Source: CAYFRC01 sp050946115 (GTDB lineage Bacteria; Bacillota; Clostridia; Christensenellales; Aristaeellaceae). From it: 64,000 nucleotides of DNA. A program made the position numbers and the translations under genes. This document shows, piece after piece, positions 16,510 to 25,667 of the stretch (positions within the stretch are counted from its first letter, which is position 1; every line of letters begins with the position of its first letter). The notes beneath the pieces are model-generated. The model was not told the DNA's origin. It worked only from the letters and a program-made list of their open reading frames with translations, and did no database searches. Location of the stretch: the NCBI GenBank assembly GCA_050946115.1, contig JBMNUF010000001.1:124001-188000 (forward strand), read 5' to 3'.

Positions 16510-17748
16510 CTACAGGTTTCGCGCCTTTTTCTCCGCTCGGATGATCTCCTCGATGTCTGCGGGCAGTAAGCCCTTGCCAATCTGTGCGTACATATCCCGC
16601 ACCAGCATGTCGGGCATCGAGCCGCGCACTTCGGGGCTGCGAATCGCATCCCAGAGGCCTTCCAGCAGCTCCTCGTCGAAAGCCTCCTCCCCCTCCATGC
16701 CCTTTCGATACATTTCGTCCTCGTCCTCAAGCCAGCGCTCGATGAACGCATTGCGCGCCTGCCGCAGGACAGAAATCCCCGTCTGCCGCGCGATCTCGCG
16801 CAAAAACGCCTGCGTGCGGTCGTTGATGCAGTGGATCGCCTTCGGCCGCCCTTTGCCTATAATCGTTTTCGCCAGCGCACTGCGGAAATCCTGCGGATAC
16901 CTCTCCGAATCCGGCGATATCTCGGCGGAGAGGATTTCCTGCATATGCTCGTCGATGACAATCAGCAGAAACGAAAAGAACGGCGCGGTGTCCCCTGCTT
17001 CATCTTCGTTCTCGCCATAGAGCGGTTCGGGCTCCAGACAGATATGAAGCGCCCAATCGCGCCGATTTTGCTTCGCCTTCCTGATCTTGGCGAGCGTTAT
17101 GTCGTCATACGCCCCGCTTTCGGGATATCGAACCGCAAAGCGCGGCGGGAGCATGATATCGCTCCAGGTATATCCCTTTTCCGCCTTTTCAAGGAGCGGG
17201 ATTTTTCTGTCAAACGGCTCGCCGTCGGTAAAGCCGAGCTGCTCGGGTGTGTGCGTTTTGAGCTTTTCGGCGACCTCGAGCGCGGCTTCGAGCGCATCTC
17301 TGATGCGCGCCGCATCCTCTTGCCGCGTAATTTTCCACATGAGATGCCTCGGCTCGAATTTCTCAAAGACGGGGAATGCTTTCGCGCCCCGCGCGACGAT
17401 CACGCAGCGCTTATTGTAGTCGCGAACTTCCTCCAGCGTTTCCGGCAGCATATCCTCCTTGCCGCCAAAGGACAGCGAGACGCAGTTCTGCGACGTGCTG
17501 CGCTCCAGGTTCTCTCTGTCGTTCGTAACGGGGACATGCTCTGATATCCGTTGGAACGAATACATCCCCTCGTCGCCCGTGTATACGGCGATGGCGGTAT
17601 GCTCGCCGAGCCTGCCCATAATGCAGCAGTAGCCGATCTCGCCGTCTGCATGGCGCACCGCGAACAGCTCCGTGTCCCACAGTTTTTCCCAAAGCTTCGC
17701 CTTCTTGAAGCGGTACGCGAGGTCGTACATCGAATCCGGAATCTTCAT
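16510..17748 (-). CDS. Uncharacterised protein (DUF6930/DUF7309-like, tentative)
   Basis: 412 residues, soluble, start MKIPDSMYDLAYRFKKAKLW at 17748. The N-terminal part (WDTELFAVRHADGEIGYCCI, IAVYTGDEGMYSFQRI) looks like a two-domain beta-rich sensor, and the C-terminal third contains FFSFLLIVIDEHMQEILSAE and GKGRPKAIHCINDRTQAFLR. From memory this layout matches plant- and clostridia-shared DUF7309 plus DUF6930 proteins, which have no known role. No catalytic motif is evident. It is upstream of nothing on its strand except the repeat-protein end and may be transcribed from within 17749-17777, where I see no clear promoter. Confidence 0.6.
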   Translation of the reverse strand: MKIPDSMYDLAYRFKKAKLWEKLWDTELFAVRHADGEIGYCCIMGRLGEHTAIAVYTGDEGMYSFQRISEHVPVTNDRENLERSTSQNCVSLSFGGKEDMLPETLEEVRDYNKRCVIVARGAKAFPVFEKFEPRHLMWKITRQEDAARIRDALEAALEVAEKLKTHTPEQLGFTDGEPFDRKIPLLEKAEKGYTWSDIMLPPRFAVRYPESGAYDDITLAKIRKAKQNRRDWALHICLEPEPLYGENEDEAGDTAPFFSFLLIVIDEHMQEILSAEISPDSERYPQDFRSALAKTIIGKGRPKAIHCINDRTQAFLREIARQTGISVLRQARNAFIERWLEDEDEMYRKGMEGEEAFDEELLEGLWDAIRSPEVRGSMPDMLVRDMYAQIGKGLLPADIEEIIRAEKKARNL

Positions 17749-17777
17749 AAACGATCAGCTCCATTATGATTTGCCTT

Positions 17778-18800
17778 TTACAGGATCAGCATCGCATCGC
17801 CGAAGGAAAAGAAGCGGTATTCCATGGTAACCGCCGTTTTGTACGCCTCCAAAACGCGCTCTCGCCCCGCAAACGCGGAGACGAGCATCAAAAGTGTCGA
17901 TTCCGGAAGGTGGAAATTCGTGATCAGCGCATCCACGAGCCGGAAACGGTAGCCGGGATAGATGAAAATCTGCGTCCAACCGCTCTTCGCCATGAGGACG
18001 CCGCCTTCGGACGCGGATTCCAGCGTCCTGACGCTCGTCGTACCGACGGCGAATATGCGCCCGCCCCTCGCGCGCGTCTCGTTCACGCGCCGCGCGGCAT
18101 CTTCCGTGACGCAGTAGTATTCGCTGTGCATTTGGTGCTCCTCGATGCGCTCCGCCTTGACGGGGCGAAACGTGCCGAGCCCCACGTGGAGCAGTATGGG
18201 CACCACGTCCACGCCCATGTCGCGGATTGTTTGCAACAGTTCCTCGGTAAAGTGCAGCCCCGCCGTCGGCGCGGCTGCGGAACCTTCTTCTTTAGCGTAT
18301 ACCGTCTGGTAGCGGTTCTTGTCGAGCAGCTTTTCGTGGATGTAGGGCGGAAGCGGCATCTCGCCCAGTTCGTCGAGCACCGCCTCGAACGTGCCCTCGC
18401 ACGAAAACTCCACGATGCGCCCGCCCGCATCCGTCTCTTCCAAGATGCTCGCCGTGAGCCTGCCGTCGCCAAAGGAAACGAGAGCGTTCGGGCGCAGCTT
18501 TTTTCCGGGGCGCACGAGCGTTTCCCACTTCTTGGGCGCGAGCTGCCTGAGCAAGAGCACCTCACACGCGCCGCCGCCCGCGCGCGTACCCATGAGGCGC
18601 GCGGGGAGCACCTTGGTTTCGTTGACGACGAGGCAGTCGCCCTTTTTAAGATACTCTGCTATGTCGGTAAAGCGCCTGTGTTCAAAGGGCGCATTTCCGT
18701 CTTTTGGCAGCACGAACAGCCTGCTGTGGTCGCGCGGCTCGATAGGCGTCTGCGCGATGCGCTCCTCGGGGAGGTCGTAGGAAAAGTCGCTCGTGTTCAT
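17778..18800 (-). CDS. queA: S-adenosylmethionine:tRNA ribosyltransferase-isomerase QueA
   Basis: 340 residues, the usual length. ATG 18800 follows GGGAGGACGC and overlaps the ruvB stop by 4 bases; an upstream in-frame start would run further into ruvB. The sequence is canonical: SDFSYDLPEERIAQTPIEPR, LVVNETKVLPARLMGTR, TAGLHFTEELL, VGLGTFRPV, SEYYCV, VGTTSVRTLES, IYPGYRFRLVDALITNFHLP. QueA transfers the ribosyl part of SAM to preQ1 in tRNA to give epoxyqueuosine. Its place behind ruvB is a common Firmicutes arrangement and implies expression from the ruvC promoter. Confidence 0.97.
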   Translation of the reverse strand: MNTSDFSYDLPEERIAQTPIEPRDHSRLFVLPKDGNAPFEHRRFTDIAEYLKKGDCLVVNETKVLPARLMGTRAGGGACEVLLLRQLAPKKWETLVRPGKKLRPNALVSFGDGRLTASILEETDAGGRIVEFSCEGTFEAVLDELGEMPLPPYIHEKLLDKNRYQTVYAKEEGSAAAPTAGLHFTEELLQTIRDMGVDVVPILLHVGLGTFRPVKAERIEEHQMHSEYYCVTEDAARRVNETRARGGRIFAVGTTSVRTLESASEGGVLMAKSGWTQIFIYPGYRFRLVDALITNFHLPESTLLMLVSAFAGRERVLEAYKTAVTMEYRFFSFGDAMLIL

Positions 18801-19843
18801 GCGTCCTCCCAATCGATGCGCATTTGCTGCACTTCGGGCTCAATCTCCGGTTCCGCGCGCCCCAAATGCCGATACGCGGCGGGCATGCATATGCGCCCGC
18901 GCGGCGTACGCAAAAGAAAGCCCAACTGCAAAAGGTACGGCTCGTAAACATCTTCGATCGTCGTCGCATCCTCGCCCGTACACGCCGCGAGCGTGTCTAG
19001 CCCCACGGGACCGCCGCCGAATTTGTCGATCATAACGGTGAGCATGGCGCGGTCGGTGTGGTCGAGTCCTAAGGAATCGACTTCCAGCATCTTCAGCGCC
19101 TCCTGCGCGACGGAGATCGAGATCGCGCCGCCGCCTCTCACCTCGGCATAGTCGCGCACGCGCTTGATGAGCCGGTTCGCGATGCGCGGCGTACCTCGGG
19201 AGCGCCGCGCGATTTCCAGCGCGCCCTCCGCGCTGCATTCAACGCCGAGGATCTTCGCCGTGCGCCGAATGATGACAGAAAGCTCCTCCGGCGTATACAG
19301 TTCGAGCCGGAAGCTGATGCCGAAGCGGTCGCGCAGGGGCGATGTGAGCATGCCCTTTCGCGTCGTCGCGCCGATCAGCGTGAATTTCGGAAGATCCAAC
19401 CGAATGCTGCGCGCCGAAGGCCCCTTGCCGATCATGAGGTCGAGCGCGAAATCCTCCATCGCAGGATAGAGCACCTCCTCGACCGTGTGGCTGAGGCGGT
19501 GGATCTCGTCGATAAACAGCACATCTCCCTGATTCAGGTTCGTCAAAATCGAGGCGAGGTCGCCCGCCTTTTCGATCGCGGGGCCGCTCGTTACGCGGAT
19601 GTTGTGCCCCATTTCGGCGGCGATGATGCCCGCAAGCGTCGTCTTGCCCAGTCCGGGAGGGCCGTACAGCAACAGATGATCCAGCGGCTCCCGCCGCGCG
19701 ATCGCCGCCTGCATGTAGACCGAAAGGCTCTCCTTGATTTTTTCCTGCCCGAAGTATTCCGCAAGCGCGCGCGGGCGCAGCGTCCTTTCCTGATCGTCCT
19801 CCTCGCTGCGAAAGCCGGACGTTATCAGCCTGTTGTCTTCCAT
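18797..19843 (-). CDS. ruvB: Holliday junction branch-migration ATPase RuvB
   Basis: 348 residues, full length. It has the N-terminal LRPRALAEYFGQEKIKESL, Walker A LYGPPGLGKTTLAGI, Walker B VLFIDEIHRLSHTVEEVLY, sensor 1 IGATTRKGMLTSPLRDRFG and a winged-helix C-terminus ending QLGFLLRTPRGR then the RuvB-typical ACMPAAY-like turn. RuvB hexamers pull DNA through the RuvA-bound junction. The start codon overlaps the ruvA stop by one base, showing translational coupling. Confidence 0.97.
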   Translation of the reverse strand: MEDNRLITSGFRSEEDDQERTLRPRALAEYFGQEKIKESLSVYMQAAIARREPLDHLLLYGPPGLGKTTLAGIIAAEMGHNIRVTSGPAIEKAGDLASILTNLNQGDVLFIDEIHRLSHTVEEVLYPAMEDFALDLMIGKGPSARSIRLDLPKFTLIGATTRKGMLTSPLRDRFGISFRLELYTPEELSVIIRRTAKILGVECSAEGALEIARRSRGTPRIANRLIKRVRDYAEVRGGGAISISVAQEALKMLEVDSLGLDHTDRAMLTVMIDKFGGGPVGLDTLAACTGEDATTIEDVYEPYLLQLGFLLRTPRGRICMPAAYRHLGRAEPEIEPEVQQMRIDWEDA

Positions 19844-20442
19844 CAGCCGCCCATTCCTTTCAGCGCAAGCATGACCAGATCATTGACGTTCGCCGCGGAA
19901 TCGCCCACGCGGCTCACCGCCCTTGCCGCCTCGCTCTGCGCGTAACCGAGCGTCATCAGCGCCTCGATCGCATCCGCCTGCATGTTGTTTTCGGGTCTTC
20001 CCACGGCGACAGGCTCTGCGCCCAGCGCGACCAGCTCGTCGTTATCGATCTTTTCCTTCAGTTCCAAAACGAGCCGCTGCGCCGTCTTCCTGCCGACGTT
20101 CGGCGCGCGGGAGATCATCGCGATGTCGCCCGTCACGAGCGCGAGGGACAATTCGCGCACCGTGAGCGCGGACAAAATCCCCATCGCCGTCCTCGGGCCG
20201 ATGCCCGAAACGCCGCGCAGCTTCTCGTACATGCGCTTTTCTTCCTTGGAATAAAAGCCAAAAAGCTCCATCGCGTCCTCGCGGACGGACAACACCGTGT
20301 AGCACTTCATCTTTTGCCCGATCGCCGGGGCGCCCGCGAGCGTGTTGCTCGAAACCATCAAAAGATAGCCCACGCCGCCGCAATCGAGCACGAGAGAATC
20401 CGCGCCCTTTTCCGATACAATGCCTTCTATATGCGCGTACAT
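19843..20442 (-). CDS. ruvA: Holliday junction-binding protein RuvA
   Basis: 199 residues. Domain I has MYAHIEGIVSEKGADSLVLD, and the helix-hairpin-helix region has LRGVSGIGPRTAMGILSAL and APNVGRKTAQRLVLELKEKI. The C-terminal domain III (EALMTLGYAQSEAARAVSRV) binds RuvB. It forms the tetramer that holds the four-way junction. The gene lies 10 bases after ruvC in the same operon. Confidence 0.96.
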   Translation of the reverse strand: MYAHIEGIVSEKGADSLVLDCGGVGYLLMVSSNTLAGAPAIGQKMKCYTVLSVREDAMELFGFYSKEEKRMYEKLRGVSGIGPRTAMGILSALTVRELSLALVTGDIAMISRAPNVGRKTAQRLVLELKEKIDNDELVALGAEPVAVGRPENNMQADAIEALMTLGYAQSEAARAVSRVGDSAANVNDLVMLALKGMGG

Positions 20443-20452
20443 ACTGCCTCCG

Positions 20453-20947
20453 CTATTGGATTTTGTAGAGATGCCTTGCCCTTAGGCAATGCGCGTGGGC
20501 GATGGCGACGGCGAGCGCGTCCGCCGCGTCGTCCGGCTGCGGAACCTCGTTCATGCGAAGCAGCATCTTCACCATCATCTGCACCTGCCGCTTTTCTGCC
20601 TTGCCCTCGCCCGTGACCGCCTGCTTCACCTGCATGGGCGTGTATTCGTAGATGTTGTCGGTCTTCTGCGCGACCGCGACCAGCGCCGCGCCGCGCGCCG
20701 CGCCGACCGCGATGCCGGTTGTGATGTTCTTGCTGAAAAACAGCTCCTCAAACGCCACATCGTCGGGCGAATAGATATCCATCAACTGCTCCACGCCCAA
20801 AAAGATGGAGCGAAGCCGCTGCGGCATCGGCTGATGCGCCTGCGTCTTGATCGCGCCGTACTGCAAGAGCGTGTGCCTGTCGTTTTCCGTGCGAATCACG
20901 CCGTAGCCCATGGTGGCGAGCCCGGGATCGATCCCCAGTATGACCAA
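20453..20947 (-). CDS. ruvC: Crossover junction endodeoxyribonuclease RuvC
   Basis: 164 residues with a TTG start at 20947 (VILGIDPGLATMGYGVIRTE); no ATG lies at the right place, and a purine-rich site (GAGGGAAGGG) precedes the TTG. Catalytic acidic residues are visible in GIDPG, DVAFEELFF and DDAADALAVAIAHAH; KQAVTGEGKAEKRQVQMMVK is also conserved. It cleaves Holliday junctions in partnership with RuvAB. First gene of the ruvC-ruvA-ruvB-queA operon; a consensus promoter lies 36 bases upstream. Confidence 0.96.
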   Translation of the reverse strand: MVILGIDPGLATMGYGVIRTENDRHTLLQYGAIKTQAHQPMPQRLRSIFLGVEQLMDIYSPDDVAFEELFFSKNITTGIAVGAARGAALVAVAQKTDNIYEYTPMQVKQAVTGEGKAEKRQVQMMVKMLLRMNEVPQPDDAADALAVAIAHAHCLRARHLYKIQ

Positions 20948-20982
20948 AGCCCTTCCCTCTTATTCCTTTTAGTATATCGTCT

Positions 20983-21011
20983 ATTATACAGCCTTTCGGC
21001 GTTCCTGTCAA
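20983..21011 (-). promoter_or_regulatory. Consensus sigma-A promoter of ruvC-ruvA-ruvB-queA
   Basis: Minus strand TTGACA (21011-21006), 17-base spacer, TATAAT (20988-20983), both perfect. I see no SOS (LexA/DinR) box of the form GAAC-N4-GTTC over it, so constitutive expression is suggested. Confidence 0.9.
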
Positions 21012-21016
21012 AAAAG

Positions 21017-21739
21017 CTATTGCGCGTCCAAAATGTCGGGACCCATGGAATAGACGAGCGTCTGTCCGGGCCTTACGATGCAGAAATCCCCGTTCCAGTC
21101 CCCGTCTACGAATCGCTTCAAAAGGCCCTCGTCCCCCGCGATGCATTCGTATTTGAGCGCGGCTTTCTCCGCCGCTTCCTTTGTGAATTGCTCGAAGTGT
21201 TCCGTGTCGAAGCCCTGCCACTTGATGAACGCCGCGAGCTCGTACCGCTGCGTCCAGCTCTTTTCCGTCTCGATCAGATACCGCGCGTTGTCCTCGCCGT
21301 ATTTCAATGCGTAGTCTGCGTATTTCGCCTGCTCGTCGTACTGCTTGCCCGGCACGCGGAACTGCTCGATCCAGCCGGGGGAATACCAGTAGATGCCGCC
21401 GCCGTGCGCCTCGAAGAGCTCCGCATATCTCTTGCGGGAGCCCAGGAGCATCGCGATGCAGTCGTGCGCGCGCGGCACGATCAGGGGGATGCTTCGCGCC
21501 TTGAGCCCTGCGATCGACATCGAACACAGCCCGTATCCCAGAAGCACCGCGTCCACCTTTTTGAGCGGCGTTTCGCCCTCGATGCGGTCGATCTCCCGCT
21601 GCAATACGGGGCGCAGCCCGCCCGGCCTTTCGTGGAGCGCCGCCTCGATCCAGCGGATCTCCACCGTGTGCGGGCTCTCGGCACAGAGTTTATACAGTTC
21701 CCTCGAAAGCACCTTGCAGCCGATCAGGACGAAATTCAT
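21017..21739 (-). CDS. DUF1638 family protein
   Basis: 240 residues from ATG 21739. It has the DUF1638 layout: MNFVLIGCKVLSRELYKLC, VDAVLLGYGLCSMSIAGLKA, IPLIVPRAHDCIAMLLGS, and YYWSPG-like IYWYSPGWIEQF. The conserved Cys in GYGLCS and the His-Asp-Cys (PRAHDCIAMLLGS) suggest a metal or corrinoid-linked site; DUF1638 proteins are often found near methyltransferase and URO-D genes (established association, mechanism unknown to me). It ends 6 bases before the -35 of the ruvC promoter, so some read-through is possible. Confidence 0.85.
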   Translation of the reverse strand: MNFVLIGCKVLSRELYKLCAESPHTVEIRWIEAALHERPGGLRPVLQREIDRIEGETPLKKVDAVLLGYGLCSMSIAGLKARSIPLIVPRAHDCIAMLLGSRKRYAELFEAHGGGIYWYSPGWIEQFRVPGKQYDEQAKYADYALKYGEDNARYLIETEKSWTQRYELAAFIKWQGFDTEHFEQFTKEAAEKAALKYECIAGDEGLLKRFVDGDWNGDFCIVRPGQTLVYSMGPDILDAQ

Positions 21740-21766
21740 CGCACTTCCCACCGCCTGTTTTTGTGT

Positions 21767-21796
21767 ATCATACCATATTGCGCGGCTTGCGCGCAA
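21767..21796 (-). promoter_or_regulatory. Probable promoter of the DUF1638 gene
   Basis: Minus strand TTGCGC (21796-21791), 18-base spacer, TATGAT (21772-21767), 27 bases before the ATG. Confidence 0.6.
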
Positions 21797-21902
21797 CCGT
21801 TAAATATTTCGTTTGTATGACTTTTTATCGCGTTTTCACGCGAAAAGTTCCTCTTGCTTAGTTAATAGTTTGTTATTTTTCATCCAAAAGTCGCTTTCAA
21901 GC

Positions 21903-21931
21903 TTGCAATTATCCTGAAAACAGTGTATGAT
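21903..21931 (+). promoter_or_regulatory. Probable promoter of the NlpC/P60 hydrolase gene
   Basis: TTGCAA (21903-21908), 17-base spacer, TATGAT (21926-21931), about 60 bases before the ATG. The AT-rich stretch upstream (21800-21900) holds no gene and could act as an UP element. Confidence 0.65.
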
Positions 21932-21998
21932 GCTACCAAACTATTTCATTGGTTTTTCGGGATCGCGATTTTTTCGCACGAAAGGGAGATTGTTTTTT

Positions 21999-23666
21999 AT
22001 GAAGCTCTATAAGCGTACCGCGCTTTGGATGCTTTTGTCGCTGCTGATCGCCGCCGAAGCGAGTGCGCTCGCGCCGGGCGAGATGGGCGAGGGCGTCCAA
22101 AAGCTGCAGACCGAGCTGCAATCCCTTGAATATTATACAGAGCCGGTCAATTCCACCTATGACGAGAAGACGAAGGTCTCCGTCGCGATATTTCAGGTTG
22201 CAAACAGCATTCCCTCGACGACGGGCATCGCCGACGACCAGACGATGAACACGATTGCCTCCGACGATGTCCTCTCCTACTCCGCCTACAAGAAGCGGGT
22301 TGCGAAGGAGGCGAACGCCTGTATCTTTGGCAAGAGAAACGGCTATATCAAGGCGATGCAAAAGCGCCTCAAGACATACGGCTACTACTCGGGCAGGGTC
22401 AACGGCAAATTCGGCGCCTCCACCAGGGCCGCGGTCGAACTCTTTCAGATGGCAAACGAGCTGACCGTGAGCGCCCGCATGGACGACGACACGCGCACAC
22501 TTTTGAAGAGCCGCGCCGCCATATCCTACAAGAAGTATGCCGAAACCAACAACCTCATCCCGCTCTCTTCCCAGAGCACGAATACCGAGCAAATCCGAAT
22601 CTATCAGGGGCAGCTTGCGACGCTCGGATACCTCCCCACGGCGACCGGGACTTTCGACGCGGCGACTGTGCGGGCGACCAGGTATTTCCAGGCGGCGAAC
22701 GGCCTGCCCGTCACGGGCAAGGCGGATATCCGCACGCGGCAGAAGCTCAACACCTCGCTGAATACCTGTGTGACCTTCGCCACATACTACGAACGCGAGA
22801 AACTTACGCCCACCAAGGTCGGCTCGCAGTCCGTCGCCGTGTTCGCGCTGCAGACGCGCCTGAAGGAACTGGGCTATACAAACGCCGTCAACGGGCGATT
22901 CTCCACCTCTACGAAGGGGAAGGTAGTGCTGTTTCAGAACTTCAACAACATCCGCATGACGGGAAGCGCCGATGCGGCGACGCTTCGCCTGCTCCACAGC
23001 GACGACGCGCTCTCCTACTCCACCGTGTGCGGCAGCGATACGCTCCGAAAGGGCATGGTCTCCGAAGCCGTCAAGCAGATGCAGCAGCGGCTCAAGCAGA
23101 TCAACCTGTACAAGGGGCCCTGCAACGGCAAGTACGGGGATAAGACCGTCGCCGCCGTCAAGGCGTTCCAGAAGCGCATAGGCTATACGCCCACCGGCAT
23201 CGCCTACTCTACGACGCTTGCAAAGCTGCTGGAAGCCGCGCCGAGCATAGACCCTAACGCGCAGAACCCAAAGATCGAAAAGGTGATTGCGATCGCGAAC
23301 TCCAAGCTCGGAAAGCCCTATGGGCACGACGACGGGCCCAATGTGTTTGACTGCTGCGGTTTTACGCGCTACTGCTATCTGAAGGGCGCAAACGTCAAGC
23401 TTACTTGGACGGTGGAAGGCCAGGCGAAGTACCGCAAGGGCACGATCATCAGAAACTTGGACGACTGCAAGCGCGGCGACATCCTGACGTTCTCAAACGA
23501 GGATTTCAGCAAGACGTTTTCACACTCTGCGCTCTACCTCGGAAACGGCGTCATCATCCACGCTTCCTCTTCAAAGAGAAAGGTCGTGCAGACGAACATC
23601 AAGGAAGGCTACAGTGCGAACTACTACCAAAGGCATTTCGTGAGCGGAATGCGAATCTTCGACTGA
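21999..23666 (+). CDS. Secreted NlpC/P60 peptidoglycan hydrolase with five PG-binding repeats
   Basis: 555 residues; ATG 21999 after AAAGGGAG. It has a signal peptide (KLYKRTALWMLLSLLIAAEA). Five peptidoglycan-binding-1 repeats of about 60 residues follow, each with an L-x-x-L-G/K-Y and N-G-x-(F/Y) pattern: GEGVQKLQTELQSLEYY, IKAMQKRLKTYGYYSGRVNG, IRIYQGQLATLGYLPTATG, VFALQTRLKELGYTNAVNGR, VKQMQQRLKQINLYKGPCNG. The C-terminal NlpC/P60 domain has the catalytic Cys in VFDCCGFTRYCYLKG and the His in FSHSALYLGNGVIIHASSSK. It should cut stem peptides (gamma-D-Glu-diamino acid bonds). FDCC replaces the usual FDCS; which Cys is nucleophilic is inferred from position. The next gene starts within its stop codon. 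Confidence 0.9.
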   Translation: MKLYKRTALWMLLSLLIAAEASALAPGEMGEGVQKLQTELQSLEYYTEPVNSTYDEKTKVSVAIFQVANSIPSTTGIADDQTMNTIASDDVLSYSAYKKRVAKEANACIFGKRNGYIKAMQKRLKTYGYYSGRVNGKFGASTRAAVELFQMANELTVSARMDDDTRTLLKSRAAISYKKYAETNNLIPLSSQSTNTEQIRIYQGQLATLGYLPTATGTFDAATVRATRYFQAANGLPVTGKADIRTRQKLNTSLNTCVTFATYYEREKLTPTKVGSQSVAVFALQTRLKELGYTNAVNGRFSTSTKGKVVLFQNFNNIRMTGSADAATLRLLHSDDALSYSTVCGSDTLRKGMVSEAVKQMQQRLKQINLYKGPCNGKYGDKTVAAVKAFQKRIGYTPTGIAYSTTLAKLLEAAPSIDPNAQNPKIEKVIAIANSKLGKPYGHDDGPNVFDCCGFTRYCYLKGANVKLTWTVEGQAKYRKGTIIRNLDDCKRGDILTFSNEDFSKTFSHSALYLGNGVIIHASSSKRKVVQTNIKEGYSANYYQRHFVSGMRIFD

Positions 23667-24403
23667 TGCAACAGAATATGAACGCGGATAAAGCGCCTCT
23701 AACTAAGGGGCGCTTTCTTCAAGGCGGCGAAACGAGAGAGCCGCTCGAAAACGGGCTTTTCATCCTGCAAAAGAAAAAGGCGCACCGCTTCGGCATGGAA
23801 TCGGTCGCCCTTGCGTCGTTCGCGCAGGGGTATTCCATGCGCGGAAAGGTCGCGGATTTCGGCACGGGCACGGGCATTTTGCCGCTGCTTCTGTGCGCGC
23901 GGGGGAGCAAAGCCTCCTTTATCGCCGTCGAGATCGATTGCGCCATGGCGGACATGGCGCACCGCTCCGTCCTTATGAACGGGCTGGAACAACAAATTGC
24001 CATCATACAGGGCGACCTGCGCGATCTGAAAGCGCGCGTTCCCGCAAACTCTTTGGACTGCATTCTCTGCAACCCGCCCTTTTTCGGGAGCGAAGCGCCG
24101 CTGCGCCCCGATAGTGCGCAGAAGGACACGGCGAAACACGCGGACGATGGGCTGCTGCAACACATCTGCGAAACGGCGAAATGCCTCCTGAAAGACGGCG
24201 GCAGGATTGCGCTCGTCTATTCCGCGCCGAAATTCCTGCATCTTGCGGACGCACTGCGCGAAAACCGCCTCGCTCCCAAGCGCATTTGCCCGATCAATCG
24301 CAAGTTACTCCTCGTTGACGCCGTAAAAAACGGCGGCGAAGGCCTGATTTGGATAAACCATAACACATTCTTCCTTGATTTCGACCCCGGAAAAAGCGGA
24401 TAA
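23666..24403 (+). CDS. TrmN6-like tRNA1(Val) (adenine37-N6)-methyltransferase
   Basis: 245 residues, ATG 23666 inside the TGATG overlap with the previous stop; an internal ATG at 23678 is an alternative. SAM-binding motif KVADFGTGTGILPLLLC, acidic loop AVEID, and the N6-adenine motif CILCNPPFF, as in YfiC/TrmN6. The opening LENGLFILQKKKAHRFGMES is typical of this family. It methylates A37 of tRNA1(Val) in E. coli; other targets are possible here. Coupling to a wall hydrolase is likely only positional; glyA follows 26 bases later. Confidence 0.85.
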   Translation: MQQNMNADKAPLTKGRFLQGGETREPLENGLFILQKKKAHRFGMESVALASFAQGYSMRGKVADFGTGTGILPLLLCARGSKASFIAVEIDCAMADMAHRSVLMNGLEQQIAIIQGDLRDLKARVPANSLDCILCNPPFFGSEAPLRPDSAQKDTAKHADDGLLQHICETAKCLLKDGGRIALVYSAPKFLHLADALRENRLAPKRICPINRKLLLVDAVKNGGEGLIWINHNTFFLDFDPGKSG

Positions 24404-24429
24404 TAGAGGGCGAAAGGAAGGGATTGTCC

Positions 24430-25665
24430 ATGAACTATGATTGCCTTCGCGCTTGGGATCCGGAAATCGCAGATGCTCTGGACTTGGAGCTCACCCGTCA
24501 GCGGGAGCATATCGAGCTGATCGCCTCTGAAAACTTCGTAAGCCATGCGGTGCTCGCCGCCGCAGGCAGCGTTTTGACGAATAAATACGCCGAGGGTTAC
24601 CCCGGAAAGCGATATTACGGCGGCTGCGAATTTGTGGATATCGCGGAAAGCATCGCCATCGACCGCGCGAAACAGCTCTTCGGCGCGGAGCATGCGAACG
24701 TACAGCCCCATTCCGGCGCGCAGGCGAACACCGCCGCGTATTTCGCGCTGCTGAACCCGGGCGACACCGTCATGGGCATGAGCCTTTCCAACGGCGGACA
24801 CCTGACGCACGGCAGTCCCGTGAACATCTCCGGCAAATATTTCAACTTCGTGCCCTACGGCGTGTCCGAGGACACGGAAATGATCGATTACGACGTAGTC
24901 GAGAAAATCGCCCTCGAATGCAAGCCGAAGCTCATCGTCGCGGGCGCGTCCGCATATCCCAGAGCCATCGATTTCCGCCGCTTCCGCGAGATCGCGGACA
25001 AAGTCGGCGCGCTGTTCATGGTAGACATGGCGCACATCGCGGGCCTCGTTGCGGGCGGCGAGCACGAAAGCCCCGTGCCCTATGCGGACATCGTCACCTC
25101 AACGACGCATAAGACGCTGCGCGGTCCGCGCGGCGGGCTGATCCTTTGCCGCGAAGCATACGCCAAGGCCATCGACAAGGCGATCTTCCCCGGCACGCAG
25201 GGCGGCCCCCTAATGCACATCATCGCGGCAAAGGCGATCTGCTTCGGCGAGGCGCTCAAGCCCTCCTTCAAGGAATACGCACACCAAATCGTGCAAAACG
25301 CCAAGGCGCTGGAGCAGGGGCTCGTAAAGCGCGGCATCCGCCTCGTCTCCGGCGGCACGGACAACCACCTGATGCTGATCGACCTTTCCGGCACCGGCAT
25401 GACGGGCAAAAAGCTGGAAAAACTCTTAGGCGATGCGAACATCACCACGAACAAGAACACCGTCCCCAAGGAGACGCTCTCCCCCTCGGTAACGAGCGGC
25501 ATCCGCATCGGCACGCCCGCCGTCACCACGCGCGGCATGAAGGAAGCGGATATGGACAAGATCGCATGCTTCATCAGTCGCATCGCGAAGAAAGGCGCCG
25601 AGGCGGTCGAACCCGTCCGCGCGGAGGTTTTGGAACTCCTGAAGGCGTTCCCGATGTACGAATAA
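24430..25665 (+). CDS. glyA: Serine hydroxymethyltransferase
   Basis: 411 residues, standard length. ATG 24430 is placed 8 bases after GGAAGGGA; a TTG at 24424 overlaps that site. Family blocks: ELIASENFVSHAVLAAAGSV, TNKYAEGYPGKRYYGGCEF, NVQPHSGAQANTAAYFALL, MVDMAHIAGLVAGG, the PLP-lysine motif TSTTHKTLRGPRGG, and PSVTSGIRIGTPAVTTRGM. It converts serine and tetrahydrofolate to glycine and 5,10-methylene-THF and is cytoplasmic. The histidine-phosphatase gene starts 3 bases after its stop. Confidence 0.98.
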   Translation: MNYDCLRAWDPEIADALDLELTRQREHIELIASENFVSHAVLAAAGSVLTNKYAEGYPGKRYYGGCEFVDIAESIAIDRAKQLFGAEHANVQPHSGAQANTAAYFALLNPGDTVMGMSLSNGGHLTHGSPVNISGKYFNFVPYGVSEDTEMIDYDVVEKIALECKPKLIVAGASAYPRAIDFRRFREIADKVGALFMVDMAHIAGLVAGGEHESPVPYADIVTSTTHKTLRGPRGGLILCREAYAKAIDKAIFPGTQGGPLMHIIAAKAICFGEALKPSFKEYAHQIVQNAKALEQGLVKRGIRLVSGGTDNHLMLIDLSGTGMTGKKLEKLLGDANITTNKNTVPKETLSPSVTSGIRIGTPAVTTRGMKEADMDKIACFISRIAKKGAEAVEPVRAEVLELLKAFPMYE

Positions 25666-25667
25666 CA

